Source of the DNA: Halobacteriales archaeon SW_10_66_29
GTDB lineage: Archaea; Halobacteriota; Halobacteria; Halobacteriales; Haloarculaceae
Reading direction: 5' to 3'
Length of the DNA stretch: 36,611 nucleotides
Assembly (NCBI GenBank): GCA_003022845.1
Contig: PXSF01000126.1
Span: forward strand, 1-36,611
Shown: positions 23,099-31,164 of the stretch, in pieces
How positions within the stretch are numbered: position 1 is the stretch's first letter
Layout: each line of letters opens with the position of its first letter
Notes under the pieces: generated by a model
Database searches by the model: none
Told to the model about the DNA's origin: nothing
Seen by the model: only the letters and a program-made list of their open reading frames with translations
Translations under genes and position numbers: made by a program

Positions 23099-24091
23099 AT
23101 GGCGGGCGCCCCCGAGTTCGACGGGACGCGCATCATCAGCGAATCCTGCGTCCGGCGGATCGGCGACGTCGCCGGGGCGATCGACGCCGTCGAGGAGGCG
23201 TTTTGCCGGTACGCGGCCGGCGAGGCGACCATGCCGCCGAAGTCCTACGTCGATCTGGAAGACGTCGACGGCGACTTCCGCTCGATGCCGGCGCGGGTCG
23301 GCGACGGCGCGGGCGTGAAGTGGGTGAACGTCCATCCGGACAACCCCGAGCGGTTCGGCCTCCCGACGGTGATGGGGTTAGTCGTCTACAGCGACCCCGA
23401 GTCGGCGTACCCGCTCGCGGTGCTGGACGGCACCGAACTCACCCGCCTGCGGACGGGCGCGGCCGCCGGCGTCGCGACGCGCCACCTCGCGCCCGCCGAC
23501 GCGAGCACGCTGGGCATCGTCGGCGCCGGCGAGCAGGCCCGCACCCAGCTGGCAGCCGTCGCCACCGTGCGGGACATCGAGCGCGTCGTCGTCACCGATC
23601 TCGACGACGCTGCGGTCACGGCGTTTGTCACCCACGCGGCCGAGGCGGGGTTCGACGCCCAGCGCGGCAGCCCCCAGGACGTCGCCGCCTGCGAAATCGT
23701 CTCGACGACAACGCCCTCCCGGGAGCCGATACTCGAAGCCGGGTGGATCCCGGGCGGGACACACGTCAACGCGATGGGCGCCGACGCCGCGGGCAAGCAG
23801 GAGCTCGACCCCGCGCTGCTCGAACGAGCGGCGGTCGTGATCGACGACTGGGAGCAGTGTGCCCACAGCGGCGAGATCAACGTCCCGGTCGCCCGGGAGG
23901 GCTTCACCCGCGAGGACGTGGCCGCCGAGATCGGCGACGTCGTTGCCGGCGAGACCGACGGCCTCCGCGCCCGGACGACGGTGTTCGACTCCACCGGGCT
24001 GGCGATCCAGGACATCGCAACGGCCCGCCGGCTGTACGAGACCGCCGTAGACGAGGGTGAGGGGAAACTCGTGGAGATCGTCGGTGGATGA
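23099..24091 (+). CDS. Ornithine cyclodeaminase / mu-crystallin family enzyme
   Basis: A 330-residue protein of the ornithine cyclodeaminase family. The N-terminal part carries MPPKSYVDL and KWVNVHPDNPERFGLPTVMG. The Rossmann part carries LGIVGAGEQARTQLAAV and later STTTPSREPIL and GTHVNAMGAD, all conserved in the family. Members include ornithine cyclodeaminase, archaeal alanine dehydrogenase and imine reductases, so the reaction is NAD(P)-linked amination, deamination or cyclisation of an amino acid. It follows the aminotransferase by two bases and so is probably translated from the same message. Alanine dehydrogenase would neatly recycle the pyruvate acceptor, an inference. Confidence 0.88.
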   Translation: MAGAPEFDGTRIISESCVRRIGDVAGAIDAVEEAFCRYAAGEATMPPKSYVDLEDVDGDFRSMPARVGDGAGVKWVNVHPDNPERFGLPTVMGLVVYSDPESAYPLAVLDGTELTRLRTGAAAGVATRHLAPADASTLGIVGAGEQARTQLAAVATVRDIERVVVTDLDDAAVTAFVTHAAEAGFDAQRGSPQDVAACEIVSTTTPSREPILEAGWIPGGTHVNAMGADAAGKQELDPALLERAAVVIDDWEQCAHSGEINVPVAREGFTREDVAAEIGDVVAGETDGLRARTTVFDSTGLAIQDIATARRLYETAVDEGEGKLVEIVGG

Positions 24092-24158
24092 GCGGAGTAC
24101 TTAACGGGCCCCAGGCATGGGGGGATGGCGTTACCGTGACCGGGAGGCATCACTGACC

Positions 24159-25444
24159 ATGGACGTCGACCTCTGGAGCGACGTGGAAGCGACCTACCGG
24201 GAGCGGACGCCCCGGAGCCGGGAGCTGTACGGCGAGACGGCCGAGCACGTCCCGGCGGCGGTCGGCAGCACGTTCCGCGAGTGGACGCCGCACCCGCTGT
24301 ACATCGACCGCGCGGAGGGCGTCCACCTGCAGGATGTCGACGGGAACCGCTACCTCGACTTCGGGATGAACAACGGCGCGGGGATGAGCGGCCACGCCCA
24401 CCCCGCGCTCGTCGAGGCGATCCAGGATCAGGCCGAGCAGGGGACGCTGTACACCAAGCCCAGCGAGCTGCTGGTCGAGGCCGCCGAAGCCATCACGGAG
24501 CGCTGGGACGCCGTCGACACGGTCCGGTTCACCAACAGCGGCACCGAGAGCACGATGCATGCGATCCGCGTCGCCCGCGCCCACTCCGGGCGGGACAAGA
24601 TCCTCAAAATCGAGGGGTCGTACCACGGCGTCCACGACTACGCACTGATCAGCAAGTCCGCTCCCCGGGAGAAACTCGGCCATCCGAAGCGCCCGACGAA
24701 AGTCGTCGAAAGCGACGGCGTTCCCTCCAGGAGCAGGTTCGGGAGATCGGTGCGATCATCGTCGAGCCGATCGTGATGAACGTCGGCGTCACCCAGCCCT
24801 ACGGGGAGTTCCTGGGCGGCCTCCGCGAGCTGTGCGACGAGTACGGGCTCGTCTACATCTTCGACGAGGTCAAAACCGGGGTGAAGGTCGCGCCCGGCGG
24901 CGCCGCCGAACTCTACGGCGTCGACCCCGATCTGGTCGCGATGGCCAAGAGCATCGGGGGCAACGTTCCCGTCGGGGCGTTCGGCGGCGACGACGCGATC
25001 ATGGCCGAGATCACGGACGGCGCAGCACACTTCGGCACGTACAACGCCAATCCGCTGGCGCTCCGTGCGGTCATCACCCAGCTCCGGGAGGTACTCACCG
25101 GGGACGCCTACGACCACGTCGACGCCCTCGGCGAGCGCCTCGCCCGCGGCTACGAGGACGTGCTGGCCGACCACGGGGTCGCGGGCCACGTCGACTGGGT
25201 CAACTCCCAGGGGACGATCAACTTCTTCGAGGAGCCCGTCCACGACTACCGGGATTTCCTCGCAAACGTCGACGTCGACTTCCACGAAAACTACTGGTTT
25301 GCGATGCTCAACCGGGGCGTGCTTGCCCACCCCCACCACCCGTCCCAGCAGTGGACGATCAGCGTCCAGCACACCCGCGAGCACGTCGACGAGCACCTGG
25401 AGACGTTCAAGGAGGTGGCACCACGGCTGGCGCGAAAGCAGTGA
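24159..25444 (+). pseudogene. Glutamate-1-semialdehyde-type class III aminotransferase, broken by a deletion/frameshift
   Basis: The first 188 residues (from MDVDLWSDVEATYRERTP to KVVESDGVP) and the last 239 (from EQVREIGAIIVEPIVMN onward) are in different frames and join at about 24722-24735. In related enzymes about 20 residues separate these segments. A deletion of roughly 60-67 bases, of length 3n+1, best explains both the missing residues and the frame change. The N-terminal part holds the substrate-side FTNSGTEST motif. The C-terminal part holds the PLP aspartate in FDEVKTGVK and the lysine in AMAKSIGGNVP. A single active protein is not encoded. It lies 67 bases after the OCD-family gene. 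Start MDVDLW was chosen because the preceding codons look non-coding. Confidence 0.82.
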
Positions 25445-25566
25445 CTCCAGTCTCTACGGCCTTCCGGCCCTGCTACCGATTGCAGTAAATACAATTGAAA
25501 TTGCTATTTCGATATTTTTTCCTAACAGATACAGTTTCAGGAGAACAGAATCCAGAGTAATCGCCA

Positions 25567-25575
25567 TAATTTATT
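25567..25575 (+). promoter_or_regulatory. TATA-like box for the second aldehyde dehydrogenase gene
   Basis: AATTTATTA ends 24 bases before the ATG at 25600 in an AT-rich intergenic stretch of 155 bases. The spacing supports a leaderless start at 25600. Confidence 0.55.
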
Positions 25576-25599
25576 ACGATGGGGGTACGTGTACAGCCC

Positions 25600-27042
25600 A
25601 TGAGCGACAGTAGCACTCGACTGTGCGGGCCGTTCGTCGGCGGCGAACCGGTGGCAGCGTCGGACGGGAGGACCCGGAAGCTCGTGAACCCGGCGACCGA
25701 GGCAGTCGTCGGGACGGTCGACGGCGGCGGCGCCGGGGACGTCGACGAGGCCGTACGGGACAGCCGCAGGGCAGCCGGGGAGTGGACCGCGCTCGCGCCG
25801 CCCGAACGGGGGCGCATCCTCCAGGACGTCGCCGCGGCGATCCGCGAGCAGCAAGCGTCGCTGGCCGAACTGGAAGCGGCGGACGCGGGCAAGCCCATCT
25901 CCGATGCGGAGTCGGAGGTCGAGAGCCTGGCGCGGTATTTCGAGTACTACGCGGGCATCACGGACAAGATCGGCGGCGAGACGGTGCCCGCGGGCGACGC
26001 CTACCTCGGCTACACCCGGCGGGAGCCGCTCGGCGTCACCGGGCACATTCTGCCGTGGAACTTCCCGTTGCTACTGTTCGGGCGCAGCGTCGCGCCCTCG
26101 GTCGCGGCGGGAAACGCGACGGTCGTCAAGCCGGCCGGGGAGACGCCGCGGACCGCGGTCGAGGCCGCACGGATCGCGGTCGAGGCCGGGCTCCCGCCGG
26201 GCGTGATCAACGTCGTGCCGGGCAGCGGCACCGACGCCGGCAGCGCGCTCGCGGGCCACGAGGGGATCGACTGCGTCAGCTTCACCGGGTCGGTGCCGAC
26301 CGGCGTCGCGGTTGGCAGAGCGGCTATCGAAAACGTGAACCCGGTCCACCTCGAACTCGGCGGCAACGGGCCGAACGTGGTGTTCCCGGACGCTGACTTC
26401 GAAAACGCCGTCGACAACGCGCTCGCGGCCGTCTTCTCGAACGCGGGGCAGGTCTGCTCGGCGGGGCCGCGGCTGCTCGTCCACGAGGACGTCCACGACG
26501 AGTTCCTCGATGAACTCGCCGACCGCGCGGCGGAGATCACGCTCGGGCCGCCCATGGACGATCCGGACATGGGACCGCTCATCTCGGAAACGCAGTACGG
26601 GACGGTCCGGCGGTCCATCGACGACGCCCGCGAGGCGGTCGGCGATCCGGTCGTCGGCGGTGACGTGCCCGACCGCGAGGGCTACTTCGTGGAGCCAACG
26701 ATCTTCGACGACGTCCCGAACGACGCGACAATCGCCCAGGAGGAGGTGTTCGGGCCGGTGCTGACGGTCACGACGTTCGCCGACGAGGCGGAGGCGCTCG
26801 CACTCGCCAACGACACCGAGTACGGACTGACAGCCGGTATCTTCACCGAGGACATGGGTCGCGCCCACCGCTTCGCGCGGGACGTCGAGGCGGGGGTCGT
26901 CTACATCAACGAGTGGTTCGCAGCCGGCGTCGAATCGCCGTTCGGCGGCACCAAGAACAGCGGGATCGGCCGCGAGGCGGGCGAGGAGGCGATCCGCGGC
27001 TACACCCAGGTCAAGGCCGTGACCGGGGCGATCGACCGGTGA
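25600..27042 (+). CDS. NAD(P)-dependent aldehyde dehydrogenase (betaine/aminobutyraldehyde type)
   Basis: A 480-residue aldehyde dehydrogenase with the full catalytic set: N154 (LPWNFPLL), E252 (LELGGNGPN) and C286 (AGQVCSAGP). The cofactor motif FTGSVPTG is at about 228-235. It resembles aldehyde dehydrogenases acting on amino- or betaine aldehydes, including gamma-glutamyl-aminobutyraldehyde dehydrogenase of polyamine breakdown, but no residue fixes the substrate. The start at MSDSSTRLCG fits the TATA box; a frame-continuing ATG at 25579 would lie at the expected transcription start. It ends the catabolic run and is followed by the IS110 element. Confidence 0.9.
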   Translation: MSDSSTRLCGPFVGGEPVAASDGRTRKLVNPATEAVVGTVDGGGAGDVDEAVRDSRRAAGEWTALAPPERGRILQDVAAAIREQQASLAELEAADAGKPISDAESEVESLARYFEYYAGITDKIGGETVPAGDAYLGYTRREPLGVTGHILPWNFPLLLFGRSVAPSVAAGNATVVKPAGETPRTAVEAARIAVEAGLPPGVINVVPGSGTDAGSALAGHEGIDCVSFTGSVPTGVAVGRAAIENVNPVHLELGGNGPNVVFPDADFENAVDNALAAVFSNAGQVCSAGPRLLVHEDVHDEFLDELADRAAEITLGPPMDDPDMGPLISETQYGTVRRSIDDAREAVGDPVVGGDVPDREGYFVEPTIFDDVPNDATIAQEEVFGPVLTVTTFADEAEALALANDTEYGLTAGIFTEDMGRAHRFARDVEAGVVYINEWFAAGVESPFGGTKNSGIGREAGEEAIRGYTQVKAVTGAIDR

Positions 27043-27228
27043 TCATGGGTATTTTGGGTCGCTGGGCGTTCCTGGCCTGATCACACCGAGCGCTGTTCGG
27101 AGACGGCTGATAGTGACTTGAGGGGAATCCTGCTTAACTCCCTCGCGCGTGATGTATGAGAGGGAGTGCAGAGGTCGACAATAATCCGCGCCTCAGAGCG
27201 TGGGATAGTGACTGACCCAGGATGCGAA

Positions 27229-27302
27229 GGAAATCAAGCATAGGTCACGCGCCCGCCTGCCGCGCTGGCAGGCGGGCGAGGAACCTGTCTAGATGGATTT
27301 CC
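27229..27302 (+). ncRNA. Candidate IS110 bridge-RNA structure (long hairpin with paired internal loops)
   Basis: A perfect 12-bp stem (27250-27261 with 27267-27278, loop GCGCT) sits inside two further pairings: AGGT at 27242-27245 with ACCT at 27283-27286, and GGAAATC at 27229-27235 with GATTTCC at 27296-27302. Internal loops separate these stems. The structure lies between the left end of the element and the transposase start, 30 bases before the ATG. IS110-group elements encode a bridge RNA in this position whose internal loops pair with target and donor DNA. Identity is inferred from position and shape; loop pairing with the ends is untested. Confidence 0.4.
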
Positions 27303-27332
27303 GCATCACGCACCGCACTCCAGAGGCAAATC

Positions 27333-28226
27333 ATGGCGTACATCGGTATCGACGTTCACAAGACCGCATCGCAAATCGCCGTCTTACCCGAGGAGCCGAC
27401 GGGTACCGACGACGTTGAACCGCTCGAAGAGATTCGCGTCGAGAACGCGAATCTCGACGAATTTGCTCACCGGTACGAAGGAAGTGAAGCTGTGCTGGAA
27501 GCGACTAGCAACTACTACACGATCTACGAGACGTTGGACAAGTATCTTGATGTGAAAGTTGCAAATCCACTGGAGATGAAGTGGATTGCCGAAGCTGCTC
27601 AGAAAACTGACGAAATCGACGCGAAGAAGCTTGCAGAGCTTGATCAACACGGCGTGCGCTACGATGATGACCTCTTCACCAAGGAGGGGCGCGAGTTCTT
27701 GGCAGAACTCGCGCTCGAGGAGCCGGGTACCCTCCTGTTGGAACAGTGGCTTGAGACGATAGATGACCTGACTGAACGAATCGAAACACTTGACGAAGAG
27801 ATTGAAGAGATCGCAGCTGACTGTGAGCACCCACAGCTGTTGCAGACGATTCCAGGCGTTGGAGCGTACTCAGCGGTAGTGATCTATGCGGAAATCGGCG
27901 AAATAGAGCGGTTTGAGGATGCTGATAAGTTAGTGAGTTACGCTGGGTTGGATCCAACTGTCCGCGAGTCGGGGGACTCGCGGACGGAAGGCTCGATCAG
28001 CAAAGAAGGCAACAGTCAGTTACGAGACGTGCTAGTTCGGGCAGCGAAGGTAGCCGTTCACACGTGCAACGATCCGTATTTGAGTACGTTCTACTGGCGG
28101 TTACGTGGAGAGAAGAACAAACCAGCACTGGTTGCACGTGTGGCAACGGCACGGAAACTGCTGATTTCGATCTATCACATGCTTGACCGGGAGGAAGAAT
28201 ACGATCCACCAGGAGTGAGTGACTGA
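27333..28226 (+). CDS. IS110-family DEDD transposase with an internal in-frame deletion
   Basis: The N-terminal RuvC-like DEDD domain is recognisable: D7 (IGIDVHK), E56 (LEATSNYY), D93 and D96 (KTDEIDAKK). The C-terminal domain has IPGVGAYSAVVIYAEIGEI and YAGLDPTVRESGD with the likely catalytic serine at S213, then KEGNSQLRDVL. At residues 100-104 the chain goes from KKLAEL straight to DQHGVRYDDDLF. In related transposases about 40 residues (an arginine-rich coiled-coil linker, around VPTDEIRE...RTD) lie between these motifs. An in-frame deletion is inferred, and AGCTTG occurs on both sides of the join (27628-27633, 27637-27642). At 297 residues it is shorter than the usual 330-340, so the enzyme is probably inactive on its own. 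Start MAYIGIDVHK was chosen over an upstream, arginine-rich extension. Confidence 0.85.
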   Translation: MAYIGIDVHKTASQIAVLPEEPTGTDDVEPLEEIRVENANLDEFAHRYEGSEAVLEATSNYYTIYETLDKYLDVKVANPLEMKWIAEAAQKTDEIDAKKLAELDQHGVRYDDDLFTKEGREFLAELALEEPGTLLLEQWLETIDDLTERIETLDEEIEEIAADCEHPQLLQTIPGVGAYSAVVIYAEIGEIERFEDADKLVSYAGLDPTVRESGDSRTEGSISKEGNSQLRDVLVRAAKVAVHTCNDPYLSTFYWRLRGEKNKPALVARVATARKLLISIYHMLDREEEYDPPGVSD

Positions 28227-28247
28227 GCGACGCCCGAGCGTCGCTCA
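28225..28247 (+). terminator. Hairpin at the transposase stop codon
   Basis: GAGCGACGC (28225-28233) pairs perfectly with GCGTCGCTC (28238-28246) around a four-base loop, and the TGA of the transposase (28224-28226) lies at its foot. It could stop transcription or block read-through from outside, as many insertion sequences do. No U-run follows directly; an A-run is at 28353. Confidence 0.45.
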
Positions 28248-28433
28248 TGAGCGGTGCTCGCCCATCGTGAGTGACAACTCTCGCCAGGTAAGATATCTCC
28301 CGCTGGTGGACCGAAACAGGTAGCTTCGTCTCACTGTCTGTCGATTTCGACTAAAAAAGAACCAAGAAGCGCAATTCACCCTAACTACTATGTCGCTCAA
28401 CGTGGTTAGTCTCACCAGCAGGATTCCCCTAGA

Positions 28434-28461
28434 TGATTGTTGTGAGTCGTTACCGCTGTCG
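28434..28461 (+). repeat. Short fragment of the dispersed intergenic family (copy E)
   Basis: GATTGTTGTGAGTCGTTACCG matches the inner-arm module of copy C at 1267-1287 with one change. It starts just outside the right-hand 13-bp inverted motif of the IS110 region. It is a single end, with no partner arm seen nearby. Confidence 0.5.
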
Positions 28462-28494
28462 ACCCATTACGTCGTCTCGCTCGGCGAGCACCTC

Positions 28495-28647
28495 GCCCCT
28501 TTCAGTCCCACCCGACGTGGCTGTCCAGGCCGGGCGGGACTGAAAGGGGCCGCCCGTTCGATCCATCCCGGACGACGCAAGCACTGCACCGAGCGAACGA
28601 AGTGAGCGAGGGAAGCGCGCAGCAAGTCCCGGATGGTCGAACGGGCG
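28495..28647. repeat. Two-armed hairpin repeat in a 645-base gene-free stretch
   Basis: GCCCCTTTCAGTCCC (28495-28509) pairs perfectly with 28536-28550, extended by CCCG/CGGG past one mismatch. A second pair, starting CGCCCGTTCGA (28551-28572) with 28627-28647, has small offsets. Between them lies GAGCGAACGAAGTGAGCGAG, a near-palindromic run. No reading frame is convincing. It looks like a structured, possibly transcribed, dispersed element. The rest of 28227-28872 holds the transposase-end hairpin, repeat E and a TATA-like box. Confidence 0.6.
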
Positions 28648-28719
28648 GGGGCTTTCATGCTGTTCGAAACACTGTTGAGCACTACTCTGGACACTACCAC
28701 CACACCGATCCGGAACTCA

Positions 28720-28728
28720 CTTTTAAAC
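28720..28728 (+). promoter_or_regulatory. TATA-like box upstream of the amidase gene
   Basis: CTTTTAAAC is a good haloarchaeal TATA form, but it lies about 145 bases before the amidase ATG, implying a leader of roughly 120 bases. A small frame at 28781-28876 within the leader ends four bases into the amidase start (ATGA). Confidence 0.4.
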
Positions 28729-28872
28729 CCTCACAGATCAACGGCTGTAGAGATTTGTCGGTGTGTGCCGTGTGAACAGTATGGACACACGAAATTCAGC
28801 TGTCCGCACCGCGCGGCGCGGGGACGTGTCGGTGTCCAGTCCCCGACGCCCGTCGGACCAGGGTGACCTGCC

Positions 28873-30330
28873 ATGACCCACGAATACACAACCGCAGCGA
28901 CGCTCGCCAGGGAGATCCGCGCCGGCGAGGTGTCGCCGGTCGACGTGCTGGACGACCTGTTCGCACAGATCGACGCCCACGACGACGCGGTAAACGCGTT
29001 CACGTACCGCCGCGAGGACGACGCCTACGAGGCTGCGCGCGAGGCCGAGCGGGCCGTCGAGGAGGGGCGTGGCCTCGGCCCCCTTCACGGCGTTCCCGTC
29101 GCCATCAAGGACCTCGACACGCCGGTCGAGGGCGCGCCGATGACCTGCGGGTCGGCACCGCTGGCGGACAACGTCGCCGAGGAGGACTGCCTGCCGGTCG
29201 AGCGCCTGAAAGACGCCGGCGCTATCGTCGTCGGGATGACGAACGTCCCGGAGTTCGGCCACAAAGGGACGACCGACAACCCGCTGCACGGGACGACCGT
29301 CACGCCGTTCGACACGGACCGCATCGCCGGCGGCTCGTCGGGCGGGAGCGCCGCCGCGCTGGCCGCCGGGATGACGCCGCTGGCGATCGGGTCGGATGCC
29401 GGCGGCTCCATCCGCATCCCGGCAAGCGCCTGCGGCATCGCGGGGCTGATGCCGAGCTTCGGGCTCGTTCCCTTCGACGCCCGGCCGGACGCCCTGGAGG
29501 CGCACTCGCCGTTCACGGCGCTGGGGCCGATGGCCCGCTCCGTCGAGGACGTGGCGCTGATGCTCGACGTGCTGGTCGGCTGGGACGCCTCGGACCCGTT
29601 TTCCGTCCCCGCGCCCGAGGCCGACTACGTCGGCGCGACCCGCCGCGGCGCCGACTCGCTGTCGGTGGGGTACAGCCCGGATCTGGGAATCTTCCCGATG
29701 GAGGACGTCGTCCGTGACATCGTCGAGGAGGCAGTGGCGGAGCTGGACGCCGCCGGCGCGTCAGTGACCCCCTCCGAGCCCGCGTTCGGCCACGACTACG
29801 AGACGATGCTCGCCGCCTGGGAGGAGGGGTTCAAGCTGCTGCTGTCCTCATTGCCGGAGAAGGTCGAGCAGGCGACGGGGATCGACCTCTGGGGCGAGCA
29901 CCGCGACGAACTCATGGACCAGTTCGTGGCGTACATCGAGGAGGGCCTCGACCAGTCTGCCGCGGAGTTCAAGCGCGCGGACATGGTCCGGACCGACGTC
30001 TACGACGCCGTCAACGACGTGTTGGCCGACAACGACGTGTTCGTGACGGCGACGCTGGCGACGCCGCCGTTCGACGCCGACATCGCCGGCCCGACGGCGG
30101 TCGACGGCCACCCGGTCGACCCCTACTTCGGCTGGCCGCTGACCTGGGTGTTCAACCTCACCGGCCACCCGGTGCTGTCGGTGCCCGCGGGGTTCACCGA
30201 CGACGGCCTGCCGGTCGGCCTGCAGATCGTCGGCCAGCGGTTCGACGACGAGACCGTACTCGCGGCCGGCGCTGCCATAGAGCGGATCCGGCCCTGGGAC
30301 GACCACTACCCGCCGGCAGGGATCGCCTGA
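28873..30330 (+). CDS. Amidase signature-family amidohydrolase
   Basis: A 485-residue amidase with the complete Ser-cisSer-Lys set: K79 (VPVAIKDLD), the GGSSGGSAAAL loop at 153-163 with the cis-serine near 156, and the nucleophile S179 in SDAGGSIRIPAS. The C-terminal part has PVLSVPAGFTDDGLPVGLQIVG, another family signature. Members hydrolyse carboxamides or act as GatA. The absence of gatB/gatC and the neighbouring catabolic cluster favour a free amide hydrolase rather than the tRNA amidotransferase subunit. It follows the IS110 region, so its original link to the cluster at 20-27 kb may have been interrupted. Confidence 0.9.
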   Translation: MTHEYTTAATLAREIRAGEVSPVDVLDDLFAQIDAHDDAVNAFTYRREDDAYEAAREAERAVEEGRGLGPLHGVPVAIKDLDTPVEGAPMTCGSAPLADNVAEEDCLPVERLKDAGAIVVGMTNVPEFGHKGTTDNPLHGTTVTPFDTDRIAGGSSGGSAAALAAGMTPLAIGSDAGGSIRIPASACGIAGLMPSFGLVPFDARPDALEAHSPFTALGPMARSVEDVALMLDVLVGWDASDPFSVPAPEADYVGATRRGADSLSVGYSPDLGIFPMEDVVRDIVEEAVAELDAAGASVTPSEPAFGHDYETMLAAWEEGFKLLLSSLPEKVEQATGIDLWGEHRDELMDQFVAYIEEGLDQSAAEFKRADMVRTDVYDAVNDVLADNDVFVTATLATPPFDADIAGPTAVDGHPVDPYFGWPLTWVFNLTGHPVLSVPAGFTDDGLPVGLQIVGQRFDDETVLAAGAAIERIRPWDDHYPPAGIA

Positions 30331-30365
30331 TCGCGACCGGCGACCTGGCTGTCCTGCCGCGCCGA

Positions 30366-31043
30366 CTACTCCCTCTGCAACTGGTCGATCAGCCGACGCA
30401 GCGTCGCCAGGTCGTACTGCCCGGGCGCGGTCGCGTCGGCGGGGTCGACGGGCGCGTAGCCGATCCGGGAGCCGTACAGCGGTGCGACCGCCCGCGAGTG
30501 CCGGCCGGCCTCGCCCATCGCCATCGTCGCGACCGTCCGGCCCGCTGCGGTCGCCTCGTGGGTCGCCGAGAGCAGCGCCAGCACGTCCCCCCGCGTCTCG
30601 GCAGTCACGGCGAGTTTTCCGACGTCCCCCAGTTCCGCTGTCTCGGTGAGGAGTTCCGACAGCGTCTCCCGGTCGGGCGTCCCCTCGAAGTCGTGGACCG
30701 AGACGACGACCGCGACGTCGTGCGTGCGGGCGTGCTCGAGGAGGTCAGCACAGTCGCCGGCCCGGACTGCGGCGAGTTCGATGTCGACCGCCTCGACGGC
30801 CGGGTGCTCGACCGCCCGTTCGAGCGTCTCGATCCGTGCGGGATTGTCGGCTGCCTCGCCGCCCTCCCACTCGACCCGGTTGGTGACCAGCAGTGGAAGG
30901 TTGCCCTCGTAGGCCGAGAGTTGGGAGCGGCCGTCCTCGGCGAGGTCGGCGCGGAACTCGACGGCGTCGGCGTGCTCGCGGGCGGCCAGTTCGACCGAGA
31001 GGTCGGCCGTGACCGCCGCGAGCACGAACTCCTCGAACTCCAT
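30366..31043 (-). CDS. aroD: 3-dehydroquinate dehydratase, type I
   Basis: A 225-residue (beta/alpha)8-barrel enzyme that removes water from 3-dehydroquinate in the shikimate pathway through a Schiff base. The Schiff-base lysine is K143 (VGKLAVTAE), the general acid/base histidine is H117 (VVSVHDFEGTP), and the substrate-binding EFRAD motif is at 29-33. The C-terminal MAMGEAGRHSRAVAPLYGSRIGYAP segment is typical. Length is normal for the archaeal enzyme. It is convergent with the amidase gene (36 bases apart). It is a housekeeping gene, marking the return to core chromosome. Confidence 0.93.
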   Translation of the reverse strand: MEFEEFVLAAVTADLSVELAAREHADAVEFRADLAEDGRSQLSAYEGNLPLLVTNRVEWEGGEAADNPARIETLERAVEHPAVEAVDIELAAVRAGDCADLLEHARTHDVAVVVSVHDFEGTPDRETLSELLTETAELGDVGKLAVTAETRGDVLALLSATHEATAAGRTVATMAMGEAGRHSRAVAPLYGSRIGYAPVDPADATAPGQYDLATLRRLIDQLQRE

Positions 31044-31164
31044 GCTCCCGTTTCTGGCTGGCGGGAGTAAAAGAACGTCGCTGGACCTGCTGTATCGCCT
31101 CCCTTGTGATCCCCCGGTCAGCGTGCCGATACAGTTTCGTCGCTGGCCGCCCTACTCCGTCCCG

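Larger units (their letters stand above)
27121..28430. mobile_element. IS110-family insertion element (approximate limits)
   Basis: The only mobile-element gene is the DEDD transposase at 27333-28226. IS110 elements usually lack long terminal inverted repeats, so the true ends cannot be read. A 13-bp inverted pair, AGGGGAATCCTGC at 27121-27133 and its reverse complement at 28418-28430, brackets the gene and was used as an outer limit. It may be target-derived. The direct repeat GATAGTGACT at 27109-27118 and 27204-27213 is a second clue to a left end. The left noncoding part holds a long hairpin. Confidence 0.55.

Noticed and set aside
27043-27110. Imperfect inverted motif (TGATCA-containing) after the second ALDH gene
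   Set aside because: Pairing is short and the loop long; not enough to call a terminator.
28551-28660. Possible tRNA because of GTTCGATCC resembling a T-arm
   Set aside because: No matching acceptor stem, D-arm or anticodon arm; the sequence is better explained as an inverted repeat.
28781-28876. A 31-residue frame upstream of the amidase, overlapping its ATG by four bases
   Set aside because: ATGA overlap suggests coupling, but the peptide is Arg/Ser-rich and unlike haloarchaeal proteins, and no leaderless promoter is close enough. Kept only as a note in the promoter entry.
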